Source: Cafeteria roenbergensis (lineage: Eukaryota; Sar; Bigyra; Bicosoecida; Cafeteriaceae). Taken from it: a stretch of 64,000 nt of DNA. Below are positions 1-9,593 of this stretch, piece after piece (the stretch's first letter is position 1; every line of letters begins with the position of its first letter). Location: contig VLTN01000018.1 of assembly GCA_008330645.1 (NCBI GenBank), positions 495,909 to 559,908 on the forward strand, in the 5' to 3' direction. Made by a program: the position numbers and the translations under genes. A model generated the notes under the pieces. The model was not told the origin of the DNA. It was given only the letters and a program-made list of their open reading frames with translations, and did not search any database.

Positions 1-355
1 GGGAGGGCTGACGGGGAGAGGAGGGAGCCCCAGCGACAGCCCGGCGCACGCTCTGCCGACGATGGGCGGGCCTATGGCTGCCCCGGCAAGCGCCGCAGTG
101 CGATTCCCTGGCGGTAGCTCCGTCCGTGGAATGCAAAGCATCACCCGAAACGCAACGCGGGGCCGTCTGACTGGCGAGGGGGCGCCCACCGCGCGCTGCA
201 GAAGCTCCGGCACTCACGTTAAAGACCTGGACGCGCTGCTCCGTCGTTACCACGGGCAGCACGGCGGCCGAAGCTGCCGACATCGTGGTCCAGGACGCGC
301 CCACGACGGCCTGGCGCGCGACGATGCGCTCGGACACGTCGATCTCCATGTCCAT
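1..355 (-). CDS. Partial unknown protein, first exon plus intron
   Basis: Exon 1 runs from an ATG at 355 down to 218 and encodes 46 residues beginning MDMEIDVSER and ending QRVQVFN. A GTGAGT donor follows at 217-212 in phase 0. A pyrimidine-rich stretch ending in CAG lies at 10-8 on the minus strand, so exon 2 would start at base 7 and leave the window. Every other intron inferred in this window has the same donor type and a similar length, which supports the model. The peptide is acidic then hydrophobic, and I do not recognise it. The gene would be divergent from the hydrolase gene at 659. A second in-frame ATG sits at 349. The call rests on splice signals and open frame only. Confidence 0.42.
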   Translation of the reverse strand, partial: MDMEIDVSERIVARQAVVGASWTTMSAASAAVLPVVTTEQRVQVFNVSAGASAARGGRPLASQTAPRCVSGDALHSTDGATARESHCGACRGSHRPAHRRQSVRRAVAGAPSSPRQPS

Positions 356-658
356 GGTCCCCAGGCGCGCGGCCCAAAGTGCTGCTGCCAGCCGCTCGCT
401 GCTCTGCCGGCAAGGAGATGGCACGGCGCCGCATTGCCGGCCAGTTCAGCCAACGGGCGGCCTTCTTCTCCCCAGGCCGCCCTGCCACAGCGCGAACTTT
501 CGCTCCCTGTGGGCATGCGCAGGGTTGACAGCACGCCAGGAGCTGCTCAGGGCGCGGGGAGCGCCGGGGGCGCCGCACGCCGCGGGTCTGCTTGCGGCTC
601 TGCAGCATCTGCAACTGCGCGCGCTGCGCCACACGCCAGCGGGAGCCCCGGGCCCGCC
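356..658. promoter_or_regulatory. Probable shared promoter between divergent genes
   Basis: This 303-bp spacer separates the ATG of the minus-strand partial gene (355) from the ATG of the plus-strand hydrolase (659). No TATA-like or other element stands out in the GC-rich sequence. The promoter role is inferred from head-to-head layout only. The open frame continues upstream of 659 to an ATG at 62, so part of the spacer could be coding if that start were used. Confidence 0.3.
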
Positions 659-1549
659 ATGGAGCCGAGGCAGGTATGGTCGGGAATGATCCCCTCCGCG
701 GACGACGGCGTGGAGCTGGACTCGTTCGTCGTTGGCCCCCCGGCGGGCCGCGGCGACCCCGCGCAGCCCATTTTTGTTCTGGCCCACCCGTATGGCAAAA
801 TGGGCGGCTCCCGAGACCTGATGATCGGCACGGCCGTGCGGCTTGCGCAGCGCGGGGTAACGTCAGTCGTGTTTGACATGCGGGGCGTCGGGAGGTCCAC
901 GGGCTGGTCCACGCTCACGCATGTCAGCGAGGTTCAGGACGCGCGAGGAATTTGCCGGTGGCTGCGCGTGAACGCCGCCGACGCCGCGGGTGCCGGCGAG
1001 GGCGACGTCGTTGACGCAAGCGCCAGCGCCGCCCTGGACGGGGTCGTGTGCCGGCGCGACGAGGAGGGCAGGCCGTTGCTCGCGGTGCTCGGCTCAAGCG
1101 CGGGCAGCTGCGTGGTGGGAAGCGCCATGGACGAGCCGGGCGTGGTTGCGGGGGTCTTCTCCGGCTACGTGTTCGGGTGGTGGGCCAGCATTCTGTTCGG
1201 CTCGCACTTTGCTGCGGTCAAGGCCGCCCCGCAGCCGAAGTGCTTCGTGCAGGGTTCGGACGACGGTTTCACCACGCCGGACCAGCTGCGGCAGGTGGCC
1301 CGCGAGTGCGCCGGGACGGCAGAGCTGGTATTCGTGGACGGGGTGGGCCACTTCGAGCTCGAGTCGCCCGCCTGGAACGACAGGGTGGCAGACGTCGCGA
1401 TCGACTTCGTTCGCCGCAGCCTCGACGGCAAGGGCGGCGATGGCAGCCAAGGCAGCGCTGCCGGCGACGAGGACGAGTCCGGCGCTGACGGTTCTGGCGA
1501 CGAGCCGGACGAGGAGGAGGGCGAGGCGGAGGGCCCGGCCGCTGCGTGA
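659..1549 (+). CDS. Alpha/beta-hydrolase fold protein
   Basis: The 296-residue product has the order of an alpha/beta hydrolase. A strand with LAHPYGKMGG may form the oxyanion region, followed by FDMRGVGRS, then the nucleophile elbow GSSAG, where the second Ser is the likely nucleophile. A candidate acid lies in QGSDDGFTTP and a candidate catalytic His in DGVGHFE, so a full Ser-Asp-His triad is present in the expected order. The last 40 residues are Asp/Glu-rich and lie outside the fold. The family includes esterases, lipases and peptidases, so the substrate cannot be named. The frame stays open to an ATG at 62, but the sequence before 659 looks non-coding and conserved sequence begins just after MEPRQVWSG, so I chose 659. 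Confidence 0.8.
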   Translation: MEPRQVWSGMIPSADDGVELDSFVVGPPAGRGDPAQPIFVLAHPYGKMGGSRDLMIGTAVRLAQRGVTSVVFDMRGVGRSTGWSTLTHVSEVQDARGICRWLRVNAADAAGAGEGDVVDASASAALDGVVCRRDEEGRPLLAVLGSSAGSCVVGSAMDEPGVVAGVFSGYVFGWWASILFGSHFAAVKAAPQPKCFVQGSDDGFTTPDQLRQVARECAGTAELVFVDGVGHFELESPAWNDRVADVAIDFVRRSLDGKGGDGSQGSAAGDEDESGADGSGDEPDEEEGEAEGPAAA

Positions 1550-1845
1550 CCCGTTCGTGAATTCGCGTCGCCCTGGGGCGCTCGCCTTCCAGGCGCCAGA
1601 CCGGAGCCAAAAGCGGGTGGGGGCGCTTCTTGCCCGATGTGACTGCGTGCGGCCGTGTTCGGGGCGAGTCTTGCCGAGTTGAGTGCCATGGCGCAAGAAC
1701 CGCTGGGGCTGCGGCCGCCGGAAGCGGCAATCGCGCGCCCTGCTCTGCAAGTGCAGCGCCTGCCAGCGACGGCCACTCCGTTGCACTGCCCGACGCGAGG
1801 CGACCCCACCAGCGGCGGGAGCGAGCCCGCGCGATAGGAGACGGA

Positions 1846-2484
1846 ATGCTGCGCTTGCGGCGGTCGGCGCTGCGCTCTTTCGCAACCGCTGCGGCCCCTC
1901 GCGCAGGGACAGTTGCCGCAATCGGCCCAGCGACCCTGCTATTCGACCCCAAGCAATCGACGCCCAGCGCGCTGGGGTTCAAGCCCAATGTGGGCATGGC
2001 AATGCCCGACGTTTACGAGCTTCGCGTACCGTTCACTTTGGCCAAGCAGGAGGAGCAGGCCGTGGCGTCGGTGTCTGCGTTCATGCGCGAGCCGCTGGCC
2101 GGGCTCGAGGGCGCGCTGCAAGAGCAGTTCTCGGCGGCGGCCGGCTCAGACGGGGCTGGGCTCCGGGTGGTAATTGAGCGGCTTGGCCAGCCGCTCACGC
2201 CCGCGGAGCGCTCGCACCACGAGATGGTGCTTGGCGCCATGTTCGGCGAGCAGTGGGAGGTGCAGCTGCACCAGGCAGCCGGAGCGCCAGCGCTCCGCGC
2301 GCCCATCAACGGCGGCGGCAAGCTGGGGTCCACCGGGACTGCGATCCGCAGCGCAGTGCGCCGCAACTTCGCGTACCTTGGGGCGGGCATATCGTTCGTT
2401 GCCTTTGCGCTGCTGGGTCTTCAGGAGGCAGCAAGCATGGTGCTGTCAAGCTTCAGCTCCAAAGATGAGGACGGCGAGGAATGA
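1846..2484 (+). CDS. Hypothetical mitochondrial single-pass membrane protein
   Basis: The product has 212 residues. Its N-terminus (MLRLRRSALRSFATAAAP) is rich in Arg, Ser and Ala without acidic residues, which suits a mitochondrial presequence. A soluble domain of about 140 residues follows. One hydrophobic segment lies near residues 172-192 (FAYLGAGISFVAFALLGL), ahead of a short acidic tail ending SKDEDGEE. I do not recognise the family. The ATG at 1846 was chosen because it opens the presequence; the frame extends upstream to 1630 without protein-like sequence. It lies tail-to-tail with the DEAD-box helicase gene, leaving about 140 bp between stops. Location and topology are inferred from sequence character only. 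Confidence 0.6.
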   Translation: MLRLRRSALRSFATAAAPRAGTVAAIGPATLLFDPKQSTPSALGFKPNVGMAMPDVYELRVPFTLAKQEEQAVASVSAFMREPLAGLEGALQEQFSAAAGSDGAGLRVVIERLGQPLTPAERSHHEMVLGAMFGEQWEVQLHQAAGAPALRAPINGGGKLGSTGTAIRSAVRRNFAYLGAGISFVAFALLGLQEAASMVLSSFSSKDEDGEE

Positions 2485-2625
2485 AGCAGCCATGCGCGAT
2501 GCGATTGCCTTTGAGCACGTTGATGTCTTGCGTGGGAACTGGCGCGTCGCCGCGCGCTCGAGTGGCCGGCCGGCCGAGCAATCAATGGCAGCCGCCCCGG
2601 CTCGCGCAGCGCTGAGGGCATGCAC

Positions 2626-5346
2626 TCAGTAGCGCATTCCCGGCTCGTAAAATCTGGCGCCGGGCCGCTCAGCCCTGCCCTGCGCTGCTGCACCCGCTGC
2701 GCCCGCGTGCGGTTGGGGTGCCGGCGCGGCGTGGCCGCGGATGCGTGCCAGCGCCGCTTGCACTCGCTGTGCGGCAGAGAGCGGCGCAGCTGCAGCGAGC
2801 GGCGCAGCTGCAGCGAGCGGCGCAGTGCCGGCCGCAGCGACGCAGCTTCCAGCCGGGGCGCCCCGGTCCCAGCGCGAGGGTCGCTTCGCGGCGGGCTGCT
2901 CCGAAGCCGCGGACGGGGCCGGCTGCAGAGCGGAGCGTCCCTCCACCCACCCTCCGTTCTGCGTCGAGCTGCCCTTCGCGGCCGCCGACGCCTCAACGAA
3001 TCGGGGGCCCCCGTGGCTCCCCGACGGCGCGGATCCGAAGCCAAGGCCAGCCCTGCGCGGACCGCGCACAGGCGCCTGGTCCTCGGCCGTGAAGCCCACA
3101 GCGGGGGCATGGCGCTCCGTCTGCGCGGAGCCCGCTGCAGCTGCCGCTGCCGGAGCCAGTGCCCCTGCCATTGCCGCTGCCGCTGCCGGCGGCGCGCAAA
3201 GGGCAGGCTCCGGACTGCGAGCCCGCTTGCGATGGCCGCCGGGGGGCTCCGAGAAGGGAGGAGGGCGCGACTCGGCAGGCAGCGCTGCGGCGGGGGCCGC
3301 CCCTGCGCCGCGCGGATCAGCGGGCGCTGGCTCAGCCACGTGCCTCCCTCTCGCGCCCTCTGCCGCGCGAAACCGCCAGTCGTGCGCTGCCAGAGCCAGC
3401 AGCTCCGGGCTGGGCGCTCTCGACCCGCCCCCAGCCACGGCTGACATGGCAAGCAGCCCTGCGAACCAGCTGTCAGCGCGGCCGAGCAGCAGGTGGACCT
3501 CGCCGGCACGCGGGGCGCTGCCCATCCCCGCAGCGACGCTGCCAGCGTCCCCCCCAGCGGCAGGGGAGGCGGTGGCGAGGTGGGCCCCCCCGACGTGGCT
3601 GCCGCCGCGAAGGCCCCGTTCCCAGCGACCCGTGCGGCCGGCGCGGTGGACGTGGGCGGCAAGCGCCTCCACGCCGCCCGCACCGCGCTTTGCCGGCGGC
3701 TCCAGCTCCAGCACCGCAGTCACCCGCGGCAGGTCCAGCCCCCTGCCCGCAGCGTCCGTCGCCACAAGCAGCGCAGGGCCGGCCGCCCGCCGCACGCGCT
3801 CCACGGCTGCCGCGCGCGATCCGCTGCCCCTGTCCCCGGATATCCGCTCCACCACCACGCCCCCGCGCGCCGGGAGGGCGGTCCCCGACGTCAGCGCCGC
3901 CTCAGCCGGAGTGCGCGAGCGGAGGCTGCCGTCCGCCTCCATCACGGTCGCCCTCGCGGCCCCGTGGACCACCGCCGACGTCGCCGCGACACGCACGCCC
4001 GCAGCCGCCAGGCTGGAGCGGGCGGCGGCGGCTGCCGCAGAGGCGCTCTCTCGCGACGAGGCGAAGACAACCACGAGCCTGCCGGGCGGCCCGCCGTGCG
4101 CGTGGCCCGGAGCCGCGCAGAGCAGCTCCGGCAGCGCCACCCGCAGCCACGCCAACCGCTCCGCGAGCGACCCGTTGCCGGGCAGCACGTGCGCGATCTC
4201 GACCACAGACGCGGCCGCCTGAGGCAGCTCTGACGGCGCAAAGCCGAGGCGCGCGCAGTCGCCGGGGGGGTACGGCCGCCCGCCGTGGCGCGAGGCAGGG
4301 CTGGCGGCGCCCTCGGAGGGCCCAGCCACCCCCGTCGCCGCAGCTGCAGTCGCACTGGCCGTCGCAACACCTGGCCGCGCCGCGCCCGACCGCACGCAGA
4401 CCGCACCGGCCCCCAGCGCCTCCCAGACAAGGCCCACCACTCCCCGGCCCGCCTGCTTGCGCGCACCAGCGGCTCGAATCGCGGCGAGCGGGGGCAGCGT
4501 CGCGCTCAGAAGCGCGCACTGCCGGCCCGGGTGCACCGCGTCGAGCAGCGCGCCCAGGTCCGCCGCGAAGCCCTTCTCCAGCACGCGGTCCGCCTCGTCC
4601 ACCACCACCATGGTGACGCCGGGCAAGGCGAGCTCCTGCGTGCGGCCGTGCTCCAGCGCCCTGCCCACCGTGCCGACTGCGAGCGCGGCGTCGGCACGCA
4701 GCTCCTTCACCTGCTCCCACACGGAGCCGCCGCCCACGCACAGCGCCGCGCTCAGCCCCACGGCCTTGCAGAGCCGTCGGCACACAGCGTGCGTCTGGAT
4801 CGCGAGCTCGCGCGAAGGGGCCAGCAGCAGCGCGGCCACCCCTCGGCCGCCCTCGCGCCTGCGGGACAGCGCGTGGGACACCGCCGGGAGGACAAACGCG
4901 AGCGTCTTCCCCGACCCCGTCGGCGCGCAGACTGCCGCGTTGTGCCCCGCCATGAGCACCGGAACGGCCTGCGCCTGCACGGGGGTCGGCGAGTGCACGC
5001 CCATCCGCGCAAGCGCCTCGCGCAGCCGCGCATCCAGCCCGGTGCCCTCAGCGTCAAACGCCCCCGCGGGCGGCGGAATCCAGCTCGTCACAGCGCTGCT
5101 GGGCGAGCCTGCCCCCAAGAACTCGGCCTCCACGCCCAGGTCCTGGCGCTTGCGTTTGGCTGCCGAGTCGTCCGGCGCAGCTGAGGGAGCCGAGGCCGGC
5201 CCTTTCATCGCGCCGGCCAGCGCCATCAAGTGCTCAAAGGCGTCATCCAGGCTGGCCTCTGGCTCCAAGGAGTCGGCGAGCGCTTTCGGGGGGGGCGGCG
5301 AGAGCAGCTGGCGTCGGAACCGAAACGGCGGCTCAGAGGACGCCAT
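2626..5346 (-). CDS. DEAD-box ATP-dependent RNA helicase
   Basis: The product has 906 residues. Helicase motifs appear in order: Q motif (SPTPVQAQ, near 119), motif I APTGSGKT (141-148), Ia PSREL, Ib-like GTVGR, II VDEAD, III SAT, V TDAAGRGLD and VI HRAGRTGR. The core should couple ATP hydrolysis to RNA strand separation or RNP remodelling. Motifs Ia and Ib depart slightly from the usual PTREL and TPGR. Between motifs III and IV lies a Gly/Ala-rich insertion. The C-terminal third is low complexity, with repeated AAAAPL units and a short KRPSRWDRG segment. The frame continues upstream to 5481 but only from TTG, and 5346 (MASSEPPFRF) is the first ATG. The subfamily is not clear, so I give no symbol. 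It lies in tandem with the DEAH helicase gene, 186 bp apart. Confidence 0.88.
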   Translation of the reverse strand: MASSEPPFRFRRQLLSPPPPKALADSLEPEASLDDAFEHLMALAGAMKGPASAPSAAPDDSAAKRKRQDLGVEAEFLGAGSPSSAVTSWIPPPAGAFDAEGTGLDARLREALARMGVHSPTPVQAQAVPVLMAGHNAAVCAPTGSGKTLAFVLPAVSHALSRRREGGRGVAALLLAPSRELAIQTHAVCRRLCKAVGLSAALCVGGGSVWEQVKELRADAALAVGTVGRALEHGRTQELALPGVTMVVVDEADRVLEKGFAADLGALLDAVHPGRQCALLSATLPPLAAIRAAGARKQAGRGVVGLVWEALGAGAVCVRSGAARPGVATASATAAAATGVAGPSEGAASPASRHGGRPYPPGDCARLGFAPSELPQAAASVVEIAHVLPGNGSLAERLAWLRVALPELLCAAPGHAHGGPPGRLVVVFASSRESASAAAAAARSSLAAAGVRVAATSAVVHGAARATVMEADGSLRSRTPAEAALTSGTALPARGGVVVERISGDRGSGSRAAAVERVRRAAGPALLVATDAAGRGLDLPRVTAVLELEPPAKRGAGGVEALAAHVHRAGRTGRWERGLRGGSHVGGAHLATASPAAGGDAGSVAAGMGSAPRAGEVHLLLGRADSWFAGLLAMSAVAGGGSRAPSPELLALAAHDWRFRAAEGARGRHVAEPAPADPRGAGAAPAAALPAESRPPPFSEPPGGHRKRARSPEPALCAPPAAAAAMAGALAPAAAAAAGSAQTERHAPAVGFTAEDQAPVRGPRRAGLGFGSAPSGSHGGPRFVEASAAAKGSSTQNGGWVEGRSALQPAPSAASEQPAAKRPSRWDRGAPAGSCVAAAGTAPLAAAAPLAAAAPLSAAQRVQAALARIRGHAAPAPQPHAGAAGAAAQGRAERPGARFYEPGMRY

Positions 5347-5532
5347 GCCGGAGCGCGAACGGGGCCCAGAGCCGACGGGGACGCACGGCGGTGTCCACGG
5401 GCCCCGGCCTGTGTGCGTGTGTGGAGCGAGGCGAGCGATCAACGCAGCGGCAAGTTCGGCGTCACCTAGCACACGCCCCAAGCAGAGCCGAGCTGAGCCA
5501 AGCCGCGCGCACCGTCGGAGGACAGCGCCGGA

Positions 5533-8500
5533 CTAGTCACCGCGGGAGGCGGCCGCGGCGGCGGCGGCGGACGGCTTGGCCTTGCCGCGGATGACGGGTG
5601 CGGCCCCGTCGTCGTCCGTGCCCACGTCGGACGGCTTGTAGTAGTGCGGCGCAATCTCCGTGAGCCAGGCGGGCTTGATAGGCGTGATGCAGCGCATGTA
5701 CTCGCGGCTGGTCTCCACCAGCTCGTGGTAGACGACCCACTCCGGCGGCGGGCGGGCCGGGAGGGCGTCCTCCTGGGAGGGAAGACCCAGCTGCTTTCGC
5801 GCCTCGGCGTCCTTGTCCTTTTCCGCGCCCCTGGGGGCCTGCTTGGGCGCCAGGATGCTGGACGGGTGCATGGCCACGGTGTGGGCGGTCTTGGTCGTCC
5901 TGTAGTTGCCCGACCGGTTCAGCCTGGCGGCGTTGAAAAAGTAGCCTGCGGTGATTGCCTTGGCGAGGGCCTCCGAGTCGTCGGGGCTGGAGCTGGGCTC
6001 GATCTCCACCCGCTCGCAGAGCCCGAGCAGCTGCTCGCGCACGTCCCTCGCGCGGCGCATGGACCTGTCCTGCACAAAGTTGTCCTTGCACCACTGCTTC
6101 GAGAACCCGCTTTCCTCCCACTGCGAGAACACCTGCAGCAGCATGCCGTGGTCGCCCTCGGCGCCGCGGGCAAAGGTCTGGTGGGCCAGCTGCGCCAGCC
6201 GCTTGCGGTCCCGCGGCGTGAAGAACACCGCGCCCTGCACGTCCAGCATGGCCGCCACCGTGAGCGCCTCGTCGACGCACCGGAACTTCTCCGCCGCGAG
6301 CAGCATCTTGCTCAGCAGCGGGTCCGTCGGGAACTCGGCCATCCGCCGGCCCAGCCGCGTGAGCTCCCCCCGCTGGTTCAGCGCCCCCAGCGCGTACAGC
6401 TGGTTCAGCGCCCGCTTGAGCGCCTGCGTCGGAGGCGGGTCCATGAAGTCGAACTCGATCAGGTTGTGGATCCCCAGGCTCTTGAGCATCAGCACCACGC
6501 TCGCCAGGTTGGTCCGCTGGATCTCGGGAACGTTGTCGTCCGGAAGCTCGTTCTCGAAGCTCCACGGCGTGAAGAGCCGGAAGCACGTCCCCGGGCCAGT
6601 GCGGCCGGCTCTGCCTGACCGCTGCTGCGCGGCCGCCTTGGACACGGGGACCACCTGCAGCGACTCGACGCCGGTGCGGGGGTTGAAGGAGTTCTGCTTC
6701 ACGAATCCCGCGTCGATCACGTACTTGATCCCGTCGATGGTGAGCGACGTCTCCGCGATGTTGGTCGAGAAAATGACCTTGCGCGCCCCCTCCGGAGTGG
6801 GCTCGAAGATCCGCGCCTGCTGGTCGGCCGGCAGAGCCGAGTACAGCGGCAGGGCGATGAGCTCCTTGATGCGCCCCCCCAGCGCGCGCGTGCGCTCCGT
6901 GATGCTCTCGATGGCGGACTCGATCTCGTCCTGGCCCGTGCAGAAGACGAGAATGTCCCCCGGGGGCGGCTGCGAGACGTGAACCTGCAGCGCGGTCACG
7001 ATGGCCGCCTCCACGTAGTTCGCCTCCGGCGCCTTGGTGTACAGGATGTCGATGTCGTAGGGCCGGCCGGGGATGTTGAAGATGGGCGCGTCGTCGAAGT
7101 AGGCGGAGAACTTGCCGGCGTCGACCGTCGCGGACGCGATGATGACCTTGAGGTCGTCACGGTACCGGGCGACGTCCTTGATCAGGCCGAGGAGCACGTC
7201 GGTGTGCAGGCTGCGCTCGTGCGCCTCGTCGATGATGAGCACCGAGTAGGAGCGCAGGTCCGGCTCTGCCAGAAACTCGCGAAGCAGCATCCCGTCCGTC
7301 ATGTACTTGATCACGGTGCGGTCGGACGTGCAGTCCTCGAAGCGGATCTGGTACCCCGTCTCCCCGCCGAGCGGCACCCCCATCTCCTGCGCCACGCGCG
7401 CCGCGACGCTCATCGCCGCCACGCGGCGCGGCTGCGTGCAGCCCACCCGGCCTAGCTTGGTGTAGCCCACCTCGTGCAGGTACTGGGGAATCTGCGTGGT
7501 CTTGCCGCTCCCCGTCTCGCCCACCACCACCATGACCTGGTACTCGCTCACGGCCTGCAGCAGCTCCTCCCTGTAAGCAAAGATGGGCAGCGAGTCGCGG
7601 ACGCGCTGCATCTCCTCGCGGGCGGTCCTGGCGGTCTTGGCAGCCTCCAGGGCAGCCTCTGCCGCGCTGGGGCGGCCCCCGCCGGCGCGTCGCTGCAGCT
7701 CCGCCAGCTCCGCGTCGACCTTGGCCGCCTCCTCCGCAATGACGCTCGCGTCCAGACCCGTCGCGCTTGCCCCCGAATCGGGCCCGCGGCTGCTGCTGCT
7801 GCTGCTGCTGCTGCTTCCCCGCGCCCCAGCGCGAAGCTCCTTCTCCTCCTGCGCGATCCGCTCGCGCTCCTGAGGCGAGATGCCCTTGATGGCGGAGGAG
7901 GACACGAAGTCGATGCCGCCCTCGAAGACCAGACCCCACTCGCCGCCGCCGATGCCACGCACTGTGCCCGTTGTGCCAGAGGGAGCGGCGGAGGACGGCG
8001 CCGACGTCGAGGCCGACGTCCTCGCCTGAGCCCCTCCCCCCGCTGCCTCGGCCACGGCCGCGCCGGCCCGCCCGATGGCCGCCCCGAGCTTCTGCGCCTC
8101 CCACCCGAGGCCGTCGGCCGCGGCTGCACCGGCCCTGCTGCCAGCGCCGTCTCCGTACCGCTCTTTAAGCACGGCCATCCGCTTGTCGCGCTCGGCTTGG
8201 CCCTTGGCCTCCAGCAGCGACGTCGACGACGGCAGCGCGTAGCGGTCCTCCTCCGCGGCCACGACCTCCCCCACGCCCACGCGTGACTCTGCCAGCGCCA
8301 AGATGCGCTTGTTAGCCTCGTAGCGGCGCAGCTCTGCGGCCGACAGCGTCGACGTAGCCATCAGCTTCTCGTCAAACGCGACCTCGTCGCGAAGCAGGGC
8401 CAGCTGCTGCGCCTCACGCCGCCGCATGTAGTCCCGCCTGCTCGCCTTCCGCAGCTCGGGAAGGGCCTCGTCGCGTTCTGCCTCCCCCATGGCCCGCCGA

Positions 8501-9237
8501 GCCGCTGCCCGGTCCTCAGCGGCCTGGATGCGGCCGGCGTCGCCCACCTTGCGCGTCTTCCGCTCGTCCCGCTCCCGCAGCCGCGCCTCGAACGCTTTGA
8601 GCGCCTCGGCGTCGTCCTCGTCCTCCTCCTCGTCGCCGCCCTTGCCGCGCTTGGCCGCCGGCTCCTCCTCGCGGCCGCCAGCCGTGGCGTCAGCAGACGA
8701 CGCAGCGGCAGCGGCAGCGGCGGCCTCATCGCGGCGGTCCTCTGCCGCATAGCGCAGCGCTGCTGCGTCACCAGCGGTACTGCCCTCCTCCGGGTCGTCG
8801 CCGTCGTCGTCGCCGTGCCGCCTGCGTCGTCTCGACTCGCCGCGATGCCGCTTGCGTCTGCGCCCGCTTCCGTCCTCCCCCGCCCTCCCGCGTGAACTCG
8901 CCGCCGCCGAGCCCGGGGCGGTCGCGCCTGCATGGCCGCCGCCGCCGCCGCCGTCGTCGTCGTCATCGTCGTCGTCGTCCACGAGCGCGTACGAGCGAGC
9001 GCGCAGCTCGGACTCGGACACCGCGGGCTTTCCGGCGCGGGCGAACAGCCGAGACGCAAAGTCCCGCACCACCCCCGTGACAGGGACATCGCTCTGCCGG
9101 AATACGGCAATGACATCGTCTTGCGAGCGAGCCCGGGACGCCTGCGCCACGAGGAACGACGCAAGACCCGGGTCCGAAAAGCCGACAACGTCGTGCAGCG
9201 AGGCAGCGACCCAGTTCTGGAGGCTGGAGCCGCTCAT
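5533..9237 (-). CDS. DHX16: DEAH-box pre-mRNA splicing helicase, Prp2/DHX16-like
   Basis: The product has 1234 residues. The N-terminal 70 residues ([20 protein letters not shown]...) match the small helical region typical of Prp2/DHX16 proteins. A long charged region follows, with Asp, Lys/Arg and poly-Ser runs. The helicase core starts near residue 570 with GETGSGKT, then [42 protein letters not shown] and [12 protein letters not shown]. Winged-helix, ratchet and OB-fold regions follow, giving a complete DEAH/RHA architecture. Prp2/DHX16 activates the spliceosome before the first transesterification, and the introns in this window fit a need for it. The frame extends upstream of 9237, but homology starts at this ATG. 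It is divergent from the YchF gene. Other DEAH splicing helicases (Prp22, Prp43) are less likely given the N-terminus. Confidence 0.9.
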   Translation of the reverse strand: MSGSSLQNWVAASLHDVVGFSDPGLASFLVAQASRARSQDDVIAVFRQSDVPVTGVVRDFASRLFARAGKPAVSESELRARSYALVDDDDDDDDDGGGGGGHAGATAPGSAAASSRGRAGEDGSGRRRKRHRGESRRRRRHGDDDGDDPEEGSTAGDAAALRYAAEDRRDEAAAAAAAASSADATAGGREEEPAAKRGKGGDEEEDEDDAEALKAFEARLRERDERKTRKVGDAGRIQAAEDRAAARRAMGEAERDEALPELRKASRRDYMRRREAQQLALLRDEVAFDEKLMATSTLSAAELRRYEANKRILALAESRVGVGEVVAAEEDRYALPSSTSLLEAKGQAERDKRMAVLKERYGDGAGSRAGAAAADGLGWEAQKLGAAIGRAGAAVAEAAGGGAQARTSASTSAPSSAAPSGTTGTVRGIGGGEWGLVFEGGIDFVSSSAIKGISPQERERIAQEEKELRAGARGSSSSSSSSSRGPDSGASATGLDASVIAEEAAKVDAELAELQRRAGGGRPSAAEAALEAAKTARTAREEMQRVRDSLPIFAYREELLQAVSEYQVMVVVGETGSGKTTQIPQYLHEVGYTKLGRVGCTQPRRVAAMSVAARVAQEMGVPLGGETGYQIRFEDCTSDRTVIKYMTDGMLLREFLAEPDLRSYSVLIIDEAHERSLHTDVLLGLIKDVARYRDDLKVIIASATVDAGKFSAYFDDAPIFNIPGRPYDIDILYTKAPEANYVEAAIVTALQVHVSQPPPGDILVFCTGQDEIESAIESITERTRALGGRIKELIALPLYSALPADQQARIFEPTPEGARKVIFSTNIAETSLTIDGIKYVIDAGFVKQNSFNPRTGVESLQVVPVSKAAAQQRSGRAGRTGPGTCFRLFTPWSFENELPDDNVPEIQRTNLASVVLMLKSLGIHNLIEFDFMDPPPTQALKRALNQLYALGALNQRGELTRLGRRMAEFPTDPLLSKMLLAAEKFRCVDEALTVAAMLDVQGAVFFTPRDRKRLAQLAHQTFARGAEGDHGMLLQVFSQWEESGFSKQWCKDNFVQDRSMRRARDVREQLLGLCERVEIEPSSSPDDSEALAKAITAGYFFNAARLNRSGNYRTTKTAHTVAMHPSSILAPKQAPRGAEKDKDAEARKQLGLPSQEDALPARPPPEWVVYHELVETSREYMRCITPIKPAWLTEIAPHYYKPSDVGTDDDGAAPVIRGKAKPSAAAAAAASRGD
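7789..7814. repeat. Trinucleotide CAG/CTG tract coding poly-Ser
   Basis: About nine CTG units on the plus strand encode a poly-Ser run in the charged linker of the DEAH helicase. It is a potentially length-variable microsatellite that stays in frame. Confidence 0.85.
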
Positions 9238-9593
9238 CGCGGGCAAACTGCCTGCCCAAGCGCGCCCGTCGCGCCAGTGCCGGGCCTGGGTGGTCTGCCC
9301 GGCTGCGGGCCGGAGCCGCGGATGGCCCGTCGTCGAGAGGCAACCGCGGCGGGCTCTGCAGCGCATGCTGGCGGACCTGCCCTGCGCCTCTCCCCGTCTA
9401 GCAGGGCGGCGCAGGGATGCCCTCCCATCAAGTCGCACTCCCCGACCCGCAAGAGGCCGCGTTCCACCGAGGAGCCGCCCGCCCGCCCGTGTCGCGCGCT
9501 TGCCGACATCTGCGCCTGGCCGCAATCGCGCTTCGTCGGGACTTCATCGCGACCGCCGGCCTAGCGCAGGCTCCCTGAGGCGTTCACATCGGA
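9238..9593. promoter_or_regulatory. Probable bidirectional promoter, DHX16-like / YchF
   Basis: This 356-bp spacer lies between two head-to-head start codons (9237 minus, 9594 plus). It is GC-rich and I see no standard core element. The role is inferred from gene orientation. Confidence 0.35.

Noticed and set aside
4460-4490. tRNA-like GGCTCGAATC box
   Set aside because: It lies inside the DEAD-box coding region and no acceptor or anticodon stems can be formed around it.
5347-5481. 45-residue N-terminal extension of the DEAD-box helicase
   Set aside because: It begins with TTG on the minus strand and has no ATG before 5346.
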